From an uncultured Emergencia sp. (GTDB lineage Bacteria > Bacillota > Clostridia > Peptostreptococcales > Anaerovoracaceae): DNA of 64,000 bases. Positions 27,082 to 35,857 of the stretch are shown piece after piece (the stretch's first letter is position 1; each line of letters opens with the position of its first letter). The notes under the pieces were generated by a model. That model was not told where the DNA came from. It saw nothing but the letters and a program-made list of their open reading frames with translations, and searched no databases. The translations under genes were made by a program, and so were the position numbers. The stretch is from assembly GCA_904420065.1 (NCBI GenBank), contig CAJFTU010000014.1, positions 62,001 to 126,000 on the forward strand, in the 5' to 3' direction.

Positions 27082-27356
27082 ATGAGAGAAGGATTCCCGT
27101 TAAACGCTTTCGAAAGATTGCAGCACAGGAGAACTGGAGCGATTGTTAAGTTCAAAAGGTTATGGAATATGAAACGGAATAGGCGTAAATTGGATGGCAT
27201 GAAGGTGCCGAAGATACGGCGCCGTTCATCAAGTATCTGCTGGGAACCATTCTTTTCGCCTACAAGGATTTTGAAGGTCGTTTTGATCTGATGGAAACCA
27301 AACTTTCAGCTCTGAAGATCGTGCGCAGCAAGACGTCCGCTGCCGCGATCTATTGA
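27082..27356 (+). pseudogene. Fic-family protein remnant (C-terminal part)
   Basis: In the frame of 27213 the DNA reads IGWHEGAEDTAPFIKYLLG and then TILFAYKDFEGRFDLM up to TGA 27354-27356. This resembles the segment that follows the catalytic HPFxxGNGR loop in Fic AMP-transferases. Just upstream in the same frame are TAG and TAA codons, and a possible preceding piece (MREGFPLNAFE, from 27082) is in another frame. No Fic motif or start remains, so this is a decayed gene piece in the otherwise empty 26920-27444 gap. Confidence 0.55.
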
Positions 27357-27444
27357 CAAAGCGGGGAAACAATTGATAAGCTATGGATAGGTACGACGAA
27401 GCGAGGAACGAATCGTCATAACATTGAGAAAGGAAAATAGCGCG

Positions 27445-27990
27445 ATGAGCGATTACATTACTACATATACAGGAAAACGCGTTGAACCGCTGAATCCGGA
27501 CGAAGAGCTGATCTGCATCGAGGATATCGCCCATGCCCTGTCTTTGCTCTGCCGGGGAAACGGTCATGTGAAGAACTTCTTTTCCGTGGGACAGCACTGC
27601 ATCAACTGCGCCCGAGAAGGCGACGCCCGGGGGTTTTCCCCTCGGCTGGTTTTGGCCTGCCTTCTTCACGATGCGGCAGAGTGTTATCTGTCCGATGTGC
27701 CCAGACCGTTTAAGAGGAAGCTTTCTGACTACGAGGAGTGGGAGACACGCCTGCTCAGCATGATCTGCAAGAAATTCCTCGGTTCTTCTCTGTCAAAAGA
27801 GGAAGAAGAACGGGTGAAAGAAATCGACGACGCCATGCTCTGGTATGATTTGAAATATCTCCTTGGAGAGGTGCAGACGGCAGAAGCTCCTCCTATTCAC
27901 ATAGAGCTTTCCTACGACGTCAGGCCTTTTGCAGAAGTAGAAGCAGAGTATTTAGCCCTTTTTCGCGACTATTGCGAAAAGGGAAGATAA
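27445..27990 (+). CDS. HD-domain phosphohydrolase (YfbR-like)
   Basis: A 181-residue HD-superfamily hydrolase. Metal ligands are visible in SVGQHCINCA, LLHDAAECYLSDVPRPFKR (the HD pair) and a later Asp (EIDDAMLWYDLKY). The pattern is close to the YfbR/YfdR nucleotidase group, which cleaves deoxynucleoside monophosphates, but the substrate is not provable here. Start ATG 27445 is chosen for the AAAGGA upstream; the TTG at 27424 lacks one. Confidence 0.8.
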   Translation: MSDYITTYTGKRVEPLNPDEELICIEDIAHALSLLCRGNGHVKNFFSVGQHCINCAREGDARGFSPRLVLACLLHDAAECYLSDVPRPFKRKLSDYEEWETRLLSMICKKFLGSSLSKEEEERVKEIDDAMLWYDLKYLLGEVQTAEAPPIHIELSYDVRPFAEVEAEYLALFRDYCEKGR

Positions 27991-28066
27991 CTGCAGGCGG
28001 CGCGGGGAACGGAGAAGCGGCAAAAGCCCGGCGGTAGCTGAACAGAAGAGAAAGGCGCTGAAGAAG

Positions 28067-28684
28067 ATGTGTGGAAGATATTGGACCGAAGCTGACTTGG
28101 AAGAGAAAATAAAAAAAGTGATTGGCGTTCCGATTGACACCCTGGATATGCGAAGAAAGCGAAGGGAACAACCGGCAGCGGTGAATATTGCCTTAGGTGA
28201 CATCGTTCCGTCATGTCCCGCTTTGATCGTTGAAAAGGGTGATGAAGGACTGATCCTGACGCAGGCCTGCTGGGGATACCCCTCTCATAAGGGAACCGGT
28301 CTGGTGATCAATGCCCGGGCGGAGTCCGTATTTGAAAAGAAAATGTTTCAGCGGGGAATCAGGCGGCGACGAATCGCGGTTCCGGCCTCCGGGTTCTACG
28401 AGTGGAATAAGAACGGGGAGAAGAATACCTTTCGCCGGGAAGACGGGAAAGCACTTTATATGGCGGGTATCGCGGACTTGTTTGACGAGGAGGTTCGGTT
28501 TGTGATTCTGACCACTGCGGCTAACGATTCCGTGAACCGGGTTCACGACCGGATGCCTCTCATTTTGGAGGAAAGTCAGGTCAGAGACTGGATTTTTCGG
28601 GAATCGGCGGCAGAGCGGATATTGAAACAGGTTCCGATCCGGCTGAAACGCCAAGCGGAGCAGCTGCAGCTGTCCCTGTTTTGA
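28067..28684 (+). CDS. SOS-response-associated peptidase (SRAP/YedK/HMCES-like)
   Basis: SRAP proteins bind abasic sites in single-stranded DNA and shield them by a covalent thiazolidine link through Cys2. The 205-residue product starts MCGRY, so the catalytic Cys is exposed after Met removal. INARAESVFEKKMF, VPASGFYEW (catalytic Glu region) and VHDRMPLIL (catalytic His) are all present. It is about 75 bases after the HD gene and may share its transcript. Confidence 0.94.
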   Translation: MCGRYWTEADLEEKIKKVIGVPIDTLDMRRKRREQPAAVNIALGDIVPSCPALIVEKGDEGLILTQACWGYPSHKGTGLVINARAESVFEKKMFQRGIRRRRIAVPASGFYEWNKNGEKNTFRREDGKALYMAGIADLFDEEVRFVILTTAANDSVNRVHDRMPLILEESQVRDWIFRESAAERILKQVPIRLKRQAEQLQLSLF

Positions 28685-28754
28685 GAAATCCGGCAGAAGT
28701 CGGTCGACTGAGGCATCGGCTGGCATTTCTATTGAAAAGGAGGCGGAAAAGTCT

Positions 28755-29261
28755 GTGCGATTGTTTGTAGCTGTTCGACTCTCTGATGAAATGAGAGATT
28801 CGATTGAGAAACTGATAGAGGATCTTCGTAAGAAAGGGGTAAAGGGAAAGTACACCCTGCCGGAAAACCTCCACTTGACGCTGTGCTTTATCGGAGAGAG
28901 CGAAGAGCGGGATAAAATTGAGAAGGCGCTTTCTCGGATCAATTGCAGTCCTTTCAGGCTTTCCACCGGAGAACTGGGAAGTTTCGGAGATCTCCTGTGG
29001 CTTGGGGCAGACGGCGGAAGAGCGCTCGAGTCTGTTGTGCTGCAGGTCAGGAAGAACCTTGCGCAGGAGGGAATTTCCTATGACCGAAAGAAGTTCCGCC
29101 CCCATATTACCCTGATCCGAAAGGCGAAGGGCAACTGGCGCGGGCAGTCTGCGCCGAAGGGAGAAATGCAGGTTTTCCGGATTTCCCTGATGAAATCTGA
29201 ACGAATCGCCGGGAAAATGGTCTATACGGAGATATACGAAAAACATTTAAAAGCGTATTGA
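28755..29261 (+). CDS. thpR: RNA 2',3'-cyclic phosphodiesterase ThpR (LigT-like)
   Basis: A two-histidine phosphoesterase that opens 2',3'-cyclic phosphate on RNA. Both HxTL motifs are present in the 168 residues: NLHLTLCFIGE (about 35) and FRPHITLIRKAK (about 115). The family N-terminus is RLFVAVRLSDE. Translation starts at GTG 28755, after AGGAGG. Confidence 0.92.
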   Translation: MRLFVAVRLSDEMRDSIEKLIEDLRKKGVKGKYTLPENLHLTLCFIGESEERDKIEKALSRINCSPFRLSTGELGSFGDLLWLGADGGRALESVVLQVRKNLAQEGISYDRKKFRPHITLIRKAKGNWRGQSAPKGEMQVFRISLMKSERIAGKMVYTEIYEKHLKAY

Positions 29262-29277
29262 TTCTATCCGCCGACGG

Positions 29278-29340
29278 ATAGTGGAAAGGTAGATGCGGAA
29301 TATTTTTACCCTGCAAGGTAAAATATAGTGGAAAGGTAGA
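29278..29340 (+). repeat. Direct 16-base repeat with hairpin before the DUF2130 gene
   Basis: ATAGTGGAAAGGTAGA occurs at 29278-29293 and again at 29325-29340; each copy carries a ribosome-binding-like GAAAGG. Between them TTTTACC and GGTAAAA (29304-29310 and 29317-29323) can pair. Only the second copy is at the right distance from the start codon at 29346. Confidence 0.7.
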
Positions 29341-29345
29341 GGAAT

Positions 29346-30683
29346 ATGAAAGAGATAAAATGTCCCAACTGCGGAAAGGTATTTCAGGTGGATGAATCCG
29401 GATACGCCCAGATCGCTCAGCAGATCAGGGATCAGGAATTTGCCAGAGAGCTGGCAAAACGAGAGCAGGAGCTGTCGCAGAAGCGGGAAGACGAACTGAA
29501 GCTGGTTCGGATGGAGCAGGAGAAGATCAATGCGGAAGTCCTTTCGAAGAAGGAAGCGGAGCTTTCCGAGCAGGCTTCCCGAATCGAGCAGTTGAAAGCC
29601 CAGATTTCCGCCGGGGAAAACGAGAAAAAGCTGGCCGTGTCGGAGGTAATGCAGAAAAAGGATGCGGAAATCGCAGAGCAGGCATCCCGAATCGAGCAGC
29701 TGAAGGCTCAGCTTTCTGCCGGGGAAACGGAAAAGAGACTGGCTGTCTCCGAAGCCATTCAGCAGAAGGAGAAAGAGATTACGGAAAAGACTACGGAAAT
29801 CACAGAGTTGAAGGGAAAGCTTTCCAGTAAGGAGGCAGAGAACCAGCTGAAGGAAAGATCCCTGAAGGAGCAGTACGAGGAAAAGCTGAAGCTGAAGGAC
29901 GAACAGATCGAATACTATCGGGATTTTAAGGCGCGCCAGTCGACGAAGATGGTGGGAGAAAGTCTGGAGCAGCATTGTCTGACCCAGTTCAACTCTATCC
30001 GCATGACCGCTTTTCCGTCGGCATACTTCGAGAAGGACAACGACGCCAGAAGCGGCAGCAAGGGAGACTTCATCTTTCGAGAGGCGTCAGAGGACGGCAC
30101 CGAGTTCATCTCCATCATGTTCGAGATGAAAAATGAGATGGATACCACGGCGACTAAGCACAAGAACGAGGATTTCTTCAAAGAGCTGGATAAAGACCGG
30201 CGGGAAAAGGGATGCGAGTATGCCGTTCTGGTTTCCCTGCTGGAGATCGACAACGAGCTTTACAACAACGGCATCGTCGACGTTTCCTATAAATATGAAA
30301 AGATGTATGTCATTCGGCCGCAGTTTTTTATCCCGATCATTACGCTGCTGCGTAATGCGGCGCTGAACAGCCTGAAATACCGGAGAGAACTGCAGGATAT
30401 TCGCCGTCAGCAGGTGGATATCACCCATTTTGAAGAGAACATGAACGCGTTTAAAGAAGGTTTTGCGCGCAATTACCGAATTGCCAGCGATAAGTTCAAT
30501 ACGGCCATTGAGGAGATCGATAAGACCATTACTCACCTGCAGAAGATCAAGGACGCCCTGCTTTCTTCGGAGCGGAATCTGCGATTGGCCAACGACAAAG
30601 CGGACGGTCTGACGATCAAAAAGCTGACCAAAAACGCCGACTCGGTCAGAGAGATGTTCGAGCAGCTGAAAGAAGAGAAGTAA
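29346..30683 (+). CDS. DUF2130 coiled-coil protein
   Basis: A 445-residue protein of the DUF2130 family (function unknown). It begins with a zinc-finger-like CPNCGKVFQVD, followed by a long charged coiled coil (about 30-190) and the conserved DUF2130 domain (about 200-375, ending with YKYEKMYVIRPQFFIPIITLLR), then a second helical tail. Within the coiled coil a 36-residue unit is repeated twice (AEQASRIEQLKAQ and neighbours; DNA period 108 bases from about 29557). The C-terminal domain has been linked to restriction-endonuclease-like folds, but I see no sure catalytic motif. Confidence 0.8.
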   Translation: MKEIKCPNCGKVFQVDESGYAQIAQQIRDQEFARELAKREQELSQKREDELKLVRMEQEKINAEVLSKKEAELSEQASRIEQLKAQISAGENEKKLAVSEVMQKKDAEIAEQASRIEQLKAQLSAGETEKRLAVSEAIQQKEKEITEKTTEITELKGKLSSKEAENQLKERSLKEQYEEKLKLKDEQIEYYRDFKARQSTKMVGESLEQHCLTQFNSIRMTAFPSAYFEKDNDARSGSKGDFIFREASEDGTEFISIMFEMKNEMDTTATKHKNEDFFKELDKDRREKGCEYAVLVSLLEIDNELYNNGIVDVSYKYEKMYVIRPQFFIPIITLLRNAALNSLKYRRELQDIRRQQVDITHFEENMNAFKEGFARNYRIASDKFNTAIEEIDKTITHLQKIKDALLSSERNLRLANDKADGLTIKKLTKNADSVREMFEQLKEEK

Positions 30684-30742
30684 GCCTTTCTACGGAGAGA
30701 GCGGCAAAATTCGATTCCTTGAAACGCAAGGGAAATCAACTC

Positions 30743-30771
30743 TTGAAGAGACTGCCGCGATATGATACCAT
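30743..30771 (+). promoter_or_regulatory. Probable asnS promoter
   Basis: TTGAAG (30743-30748), 17 bases, TACCAT (30766-30771) preceded by TGA as an extended -10. The asnS start lies 42 bases further on. No T-box leader is seen. Confidence 0.5.
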
Positions 30772-30812
30772 GTAAAGAAGTAACGATAAGAACGAAAGAA
30801 GGTAGAGCAGAG

Positions 30813-32207
30813 ATGAAAGATATACAGCTTAGAGAGCTTCACAGGAATACTGCCGCCTACGACGGAAAAGAAGTCGTCGTGCGTGGCTGGGTAAGAACAA
30901 ACAGAAGCTCCAATAAGTTTGGATTTATAGAACTCAACGACGGAACCTTTTTTAAATCGGTTCAGGTCGTCTACGAAGCGGAAAAGCTGACCAATTACGA
31001 AGAAATCGCCAAAGCGCCGATTTCTTCCGCACTGATGGTCAGAGGAACATTGGTTTTAACACCGGAAGCAAAGCAGCCTTTTGAGATTAAAGCCGACGAG
31101 GTCGTCATGGAAGCCGATTCTGCAGCCGACTATCCGCTGCAGAAGAAACGTCACAGCATGGAGTTTATGCGGGAGATCGCCCACCTCCGCCCAAGAAGCA
31201 ATACGTTTTCGGCGGTATTCAGGGTCAGATCGCTGGTGGCTTACGCTATCCACAAGTTTTTCCAGGATAATGATTTCGTCTACGTTCACACGCCGATTAT
31301 CACCGGAAGTGACTGCGAAGGCGCTGGCGAAATGTTCCGGGTGACCACTCTGGATATGGAAAATCTGCCGAAGACAGACGAAGGAAAGATCGATTATAGT
31401 GACGACTTCTTCGGAAAGGAGACCAGTCTGACTGTAAGCGGACAGCTGGAAGCGGAGACCTTTGCCCTGGCTTTCCGCAATGTGTACACTTTCGGACCCA
31501 CTTTCCGGGCGGAAAATTCCAACACGGCCAGACATGCGTCGGAGTTCTGGATGATCGAACCGGAGATCGCTTTTGCCGATCTTGCCGACAATATGGAGTT
31601 GGCTGAGTCCATGGTCAAGTATATCATCACTTATGTGCGCGAACACGCGCCGGAGGAGATGGAGTTCTTCAATAAGTTTATCGACAAAGGCCTTCTTGAG
31701 CGGTTGGACAACATTGTAAATTCCGATTTCGGAAGGATCACCTATACCGAGGCGGTAGAGCTGCTGCAGAAGTCGGGAAAGGAATTCCAGTATCCCGTAG
31801 AATGGGGTATCGACCTGCAGACAGAACACGAGAGATATCTTACGGAAGAGATTTTCAAAAAGCCGCTCTTTGTCACCGATTATCCGAAGGACATCAAAGC
31901 CTTCTATATGCGTCTCAACGATGACGGGAAAACCGTAGCGGCCTGTGACCTGTTGGTTCCCGGCGTTGGCGAGATCATCGGAGGAAGCCAGAGAGAGGAA
32001 AGGCTCGATGTGCTGCAGAAGAGAATGGCAGAGCTGGGACTTGACGAAAAGGATTACTGGTGGTATCTGGATCTGCGTAAATACGGCGGCGTAAAGCATG
32101 CCGGTTACGGTCTGGGCTTCGAGCGTATGATTATGTATCTTACCGGAATGGGCAATATTCGTGACGTGCTGCCTTTCCCAAGAACGCCGAAGACTGCGGA
32201 GTTTTAA
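30813..32207 (+). CDS. asnS: Asparaginyl-tRNA synthetase
   Basis: Charges tRNA-Asn. The 464 residues have an N-terminal OB-fold ([24 protein letters not shown]) and class II core with motif 2 ([25 protein letters not shown]) and motif 3 ([29 protein letters not shown]). The C-terminal PFPRTP and the lack of an AspRS insertion mark it as AsnRS. I use ATG 30813, which gives the family length; the frame extends to 30762 without a clear ribosome binding site. Confidence 0.96.
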   Translation: MKDIQLRELHRNTAAYDGKEVVVRGWVRTNRSSNKFGFIELNDGTFFKSVQVVYEAEKLTNYEEIAKAPISSALMVRGTLVLTPEAKQPFEIKADEVVMEADSAADYPLQKKRHSMEFMREIAHLRPRSNTFSAVFRVRSLVAYAIHKFFQDNDFVYVHTPIITGSDCEGAGEMFRVTTLDMENLPKTDEGKIDYSDDFFGKETSLTVSGQLEAETFALAFRNVYTFGPTFRAENSNTARHASEFWMIEPEIAFADLADNMELAESMVKYIITYVREHAPEEMEFFNKFIDKGLLERLDNIVNSDFGRITYTEAVELLQKSGKEFQYPVEWGIDLQTEHERYLTEEIFKKPLFVTDYPKDIKAFYMRLNDDGKTVAACDLLVPGVGEIIGGSQREERLDVLQKRMAELGLDEKDYWWYLDLRKYGGVKHAGYGLGFERMIMYLTGMGNIRDVLPFPRTPKTAEF

Positions 32208-32269
32208 TCGCGATAACAGCATAGGAGCGCAGAGCAGAAGTACAGGGAGTTCAGAAACTGCGAGAACGG

Positions 32270-32300
32270 GGACGGTCCGTACAGACGAGGCCGTCTCTTT
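32270..32300 (+). terminator. Probable terminator after asnS
   Basis: A short stem (32270-32275 with 32291-32296) is followed by CTTTTGTTTTTTT. It starts about 60 bases after the stop codon. Confidence 0.5.
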
Positions 32301-32346
32301 TGTTTTTTTGAAACAAATCGAGCTTGAGAACTCGGCGAAAAGATGA

Positions 32347-32676
32347 ATTTTTTCTGAAGAGCGGATTCTGTTTCTGATAGAAACACTTTTTTCGTATTTC
32401 GAAAAAAACCAGGCCCGAAGCCCTTGGAAGAGAGGTAATTTTTTTCTGAAGAACGGATTCTGTTTCTGATAGAAACACTTTTTTCGTATTTCGAAAAAAA
32501 CCAGGCCCGAAGCCCTTGGAGGAGAGGTAATTTTTTTCTGAAGAGCAGATTCCGTTTCTAATAGAAACATTTTTTCGTATTTCGAAAAAAATCAGGCCCG
32601 AAGCCCTTGGAAGAGAGGTAATTTTTTTCTGAGGAGCAGATTCCGTTTCTAATAGAAACATTTTTTCGTATTTTGA
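32347..32676. repeat. Non-coding tandem array, 91-92 bp unit, 3.6 copies
   Basis: Units start at 32347, 32439, 32531 and 32622; the last stops after about 55 bases. Periods are 92, 92 and 91 bases, so no reading frame is kept and this is not a protein repeat. Each unit has a GTTTCT-GAT/AAT-AGAAAC hairpin followed by T residues, a TTTTTTCG/CGAAAAAA pair, and (full units) CCAGGCCCGAAGCCCTTGG, which on the minus strand makes a hairpin followed by seven T. Each unit thus looks like back-to-back terminators. The array fills the gap between asnS and the acetyltransferase gene. From 32677 to 32870 I see nothing. Confidence 0.85.
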
Positions 32677-32870
32677 AACCAATCCAACTCAAACGAATTC
32701 GTTTCACGAAAACCAATCCAATCCGGCTCCCTGATCAGACGCTGTCGCGGCAGATTTGCGGTCCTACGGGATAGCTTCGACTGATTTCGACGGAAAACAA
32801 CGGCACGCAGAGCAGCAATCTCCATGACGCAAAATTTTCTGAAAAATATGCCGCATTTTTGCAACTTTGC

Positions 32871-32900
32871 TTGCTTTACCCTATAGCCCGACGATATAAT
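32871..32900 (+). promoter_or_regulatory. Probable promoter of the Eis-like gene
   Basis: TTGCTT (32871-32876), 18 bases, perfect TATAAT (32895-32900), 36 bases before the start codon. Confidence 0.6.
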
Positions 32901-32936
32901 AGAAAAAAAGCTGAAGAGTAAAAGAGGTGCGGCAAA

Positions 32937-34217
32937 ATGAGAGAGATAAAGAATATCGGGCCGGAAAGGATAGAAGAGTATCTGACGGTCTATCTGAACG
33001 CTTACCCGGCGTTTAAATCCCTGGACGATTCCTGCCGGGAATATTACAGGCAGAAGACAGAGACCGATATGCGGGAAGACGAGGGAAGCGTTGAATTCGT
33101 CGGTTTATTCGAGGATAACAAACTGGTCGCGACCATGAAAATCGTAAAGTTCTCCATGAATTTTTACGGCAGGATGGAGTATGCGACCGGACTGATGGCC
33201 CTGGCGGTTCATCCCCTGTATAAGAAAAGGGGCATTGCCCTGGAAATGGTCAGGTATTTCGAAAAATACAGCCGCGATACCGGAGCGCTGGCGGCGCTGC
33301 TGCTGCCTTTTGATATTGCCTTTTACCGGCGGATGGGATACGGTCTGGGAAGCCGGATGGACGAGTATAGGATTCCGACCGAGGGCCTTCCGGCTTGCAG
33401 CGATCTTTCCTCGATGCGTATCCTGAGCGGCGAGGACCTTCAGGAGGTTTTATCTTGCTATACTCGCTACGCGGAGAAAAATCACGGCGTTTTGAAGAAG
33501 ACGGGAGAAGAGATCCGGGCAATAGAATCCGACACCCAGGTGAAGAGAGTGAGATGCATAGGAGAAGACGGACAGCTGAAAGGCTATATCGCATATCGTT
33601 TCTCCAACGGCAGTGATGTGAATTACACGTTAAACCACATCGATGTAGAGGAGTTAATTTATGAGGACGGTCGTACACTGAGAAAACTTCTTGGCTTTCT
33701 CCGTCTTCAGGCCGACCAGGTTCAGGAGGTAGTGCTGCGCAGCGGTGAAGAGGATTTCTATCATCTGCTTAGAGATCCTCAGGATGTATCGGAAAATTAC
33801 ATCCCGTTCGGCTATCTGCAGACGAACATCTCAGCTGTGGGCACCATGTATAAAATTTTAGATCCGGAATATTTTATCGGTAAAACCAGTTATCGCAGCT
33901 TCCCTGTCGGAGAAAAGGAACTGATCGTCGAATTTCGATATGAAGATCAGCTGGAACACGCGGAGAAAACCGTCACAGTGGCCTTTTTTAAAGACAGCAG
34001 CGGAGAGGGGCGCTGGAAAGCTGCTGGAGAGGATGCAAAGCTGTCGGTTTCGGTAAGGTGCGAGCAGGGAGATCTGGCGGCGCTTTTCCTGGGCAGCTGC
34101 CGCTTTTCTTCCATGGTCAGACTGGGAACCGCAGAGATCAGCGACAATGCCTTTACAGAATACATCGATCGTCTGCTGTGTTGCCCGCAGAAGCCGTGGA
34201 CCAATACGGATTACTGA
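32937..34217 (+). CDS. Eis-like GNAT N-acetyltransferase
   Basis: A 426-residue protein with the Eis layout: an N-terminal GNAT domain with the acetyl-CoA loop (ATGLMALAVHPLYKKRGIALEMVRYFEKY, about 80-110), a second GNAT-like domain with an FRG-type core (about 150-290), and a C-terminal SCP2-like domain (from about 310). Eis enzymes acetylate aminoglycosides or protein lysines, but many homologues in Clostridia have unknown substrates. AGAGGTG precedes the ATG at a normal distance. Confidence 0.82.
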   Translation: MREIKNIGPERIEEYLTVYLNAYPAFKSLDDSCREYYRQKTETDMREDEGSVEFVGLFEDNKLVATMKIVKFSMNFYGRMEYATGLMALAVHPLYKKRGIALEMVRYFEKYSRDTGALAALLLPFDIAFYRRMGYGLGSRMDEYRIPTEGLPACSDLSSMRILSGEDLQEVLSCYTRYAEKNHGVLKKTGEEIRAIESDTQVKRVRCIGEDGQLKGYIAYRFSNGSDVNYTLNHIDVEELIYEDGRTLRKLLGFLRLQADQVQEVVLRSGEEDFYHLLRDPQDVSENYIPFGYLQTNISAVGTMYKILDPEYFIGKTSYRSFPVGEKELIVEFRYEDQLEHAEKTVTVAFFKDSSGEGRWKAAGEDAKLSVSVRCEQGDLAALFLGSCRFSSMVRLGTAEISDNAFTEYIDRLLCCPQKPWTNTDY

Positions 34218-34353
34218 AGCTGACCAGAAGCTGTCCGGCGATAGTCGACGGGTTGCAGCGGCCCATGGGCGGCGGTAAAGCGCTTGGGTGAGTCGTATTC
34301 CAAAGTAGGTTTTGACCGGCGTATTTTCGATAGACGGAGAAAGGAATTAAATC

Positions 34354-35391
34354 ATGCTCGCAACGATTATGCCGTTTCTGTGTATGGGAACGGGTCTGCT
34401 TATGGGGTCGAAGGGACTTTCTGAAAAAATCTATAAAGTGGTAGACTGGCTGACCAATCTGTCTTTGATTGTGCTCATGGTTACGATCGGCGGAAACGTG
34501 GGTACTAACGAAGCGGTTATTGCGGAGATCGGTACGGTGGGGCTGAACTGTCTGTTTACCTGCCTGGCCGCTATCGTCGGCAGCGTGATCTTTTGCTTGA
34601 TTACCGAGAAGACTCTGCTGCCCTTAAAGAAATACCGTCAATCGGAAATAGACGATCAAATGCGGGGGCAAGATGTCAGCGCTGATCCAAAAGGACATTG
34701 CCGTCAGTACGGCGGGGCCGAACAGGACCTTTCCGGGGAGTTTCCTGCCGCCGAGGCCGAAACGACAGATGGAAAGAGAAATATAGATCCTATACTGATT
34801 CTGATTCCGGTTGGCGTACTGGCCGGAGCTTTTGGATGCTATTTTTTCCTGCCGCCCGAGTGGACATTCATTCTGAACTATACCCTGTGGGGATCTCTGG
34901 TCGTGCTTTACCTCAGCGTAGGCATGGGTATGGGAAGAAATAAGGGGATTCTGACCTATCTGCGAAAACTGGGATTTCGGATTTTCTACCTGATTTTGGC
35001 CATTTATCTGGGCAGCATTGCGGGAGGAGCCGTCGCCGGCTGGCTCACCGGAATGCCGCTGAACTATGCGGTAATCGCCGCCAGCGGGAGCGGTTACTAC
35101 AGTGTCACCGGAGCGACCATGCTTTCCGTCTTCGGCGCCGAAGCAGGCGTATACGGATTCATGGTCAACGTTTTTCGCGATTTCTTTACCGTGATTCTTC
35201 TGCCTCTGCTGGGACGAATATCTCTAAGCGCACCGATCGCTTCCGGCGGAGCCGGAAACATGGATTCCATGTTGGTGCCGGTCACCAAAGTAGTAGGTCG
35301 GGAACTGGGGGTCGTAACTTTGATCGTAGGCGTGGCGCTGACCTTTGCCGTTCCGCTCATGCTGCCGGTTCTCTGCGGTCTGCTGTCATAA
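34354..35391 (+). CDS. LysO-like (DUF340) lysine exporter family membrane protein
   Basis: A 345-residue membrane protein. The N-terminal part (MLATIMPFLCMGTGLLMGSK to about residue 90) holds three hydrophobic segments; a hydrophilic, acidic linker (about 95-145) follows; the C-terminal half has GNxG-like loops and ASGSGYYSVTGATMLSVFGAE, typical of the LysO/DUF340 C-terminal domain, which exports lysine in Escherichia coli. The insert linker is longer than in E. coli LysO. Substrate is inferred from family only. The frame continues beyond the TAA (see next entry). Confidence 0.72.
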   Translation: MLATIMPFLCMGTGLLMGSKGLSEKIYKVVDWLTNLSLIVLMVTIGGNVGTNEAVIAEIGTVGLNCLFTCLAAIVGSVIFCLITEKTLLPLKKYRQSEIDDQMRGQDVSADPKGHCRQYGGAEQDLSGEFPAAEAETTDGKRNIDPILILIPVGVLAGAFGCYFFLPPEWTFILNYTLWGSLVVLYLSVGMGMGRNKGILTYLRKLGFRIFYLILAIYLGSIAGGAVAGWLTGMPLNYAVIAASGSGYYSVTGATMLSVFGAEAGVYGFMVNVFRDFFTVILLPLLGRISLSAPIASGGAGNMDSMLVPVTKVVGRELGVVTLIVGVALTFAVPLMLPVLCGLLS

Positions 35392-35526
35392 GGCGGCGTA
35401 TCTTTCGTCGTCGAACAGACTGCGAATTTCCTTGACGAACAGATCGGCGGCTTCGTTCCGCTGCTCACAGCCTTTGCAGCCATGCTGGCGATGCGCTTGA
35501 TCCTGACACTTATGGGCGCTATGTAA
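35392..35526 (+). other. In-frame open stretch after the LysO-like stop codon
   Basis: The 44 codons after TAA 35389-35391 stay open in the same frame to TAA 35524-35526. They use GC-rich third positions like real genes here and encode a hydrophobic segment (PLLTAFAAMLAMRLILTLMG). There is no start codon at its beginning and no ribosome binding site. It may be a remnant of a longer protein or of another membrane-protein gene; it may also be chance. Confidence 0.3.
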
Positions 35527-35570
35527 ATATATGAGATCCAATAGAGACCGGGTCGTTTCCAGATGGAGAC

Positions 35571-35620
35571 AAGGGACTGCCGACGCGGAGAATCAGCATC
35601 CGCGCCGGCAGTCCCTTTTT
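35571..35620 (+). terminator. Strong intrinsic terminator
   Basis: A long stem (35571-35589 with 35599-35617, with one A-C mismatch) ends in five T. It closes the LysO-like transcript. Confidence 0.85.
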
Positions 35621-35857
35621 AATAGCTGCAGAAAACCACCGGATAACCGAATTCCGTTTTTACAAAGTACATATAAAAAAATGTAATTTTAATCTTGCGT
35701 ATTTTCATAAAAACTGATATTGTAATAATATACTGAAAAATTAGAGATGTAAAATTGATGAGAGGATGCCCGCCAGTCCGAGGATTGAGGCATTTTTTTG
35801 TGGAAAGGCAGCCGGAGCTGCTTCTTCAGCGATAAAAGCGATAAAGAGGAAAAATCA
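35621..35857 (+). other. AT-rich leader of the two-component operon
   Basis: This stretch has no gene. It is clearly AT-rich from 35660 to 35760, where the promoter of the sensor kinase gene probably lies. A short stem (35766-35770 with 35789-35793) followed by seven T could act as an attenuator. I could not fix a single -35/-10 pair. Confidence 0.3.

Noticed and set aside
26940-27149. Small plus-strand frame after lysS
   Set aside because: It crosses the lysS terminator and has no ribosome binding site.
32251-32682. Minus-strand frames through the 92-bp array giving a repetitive protein
   Set aside because: The 91-92 bp period changes frame at every unit, so the repeats do not encode a repeated peptide.
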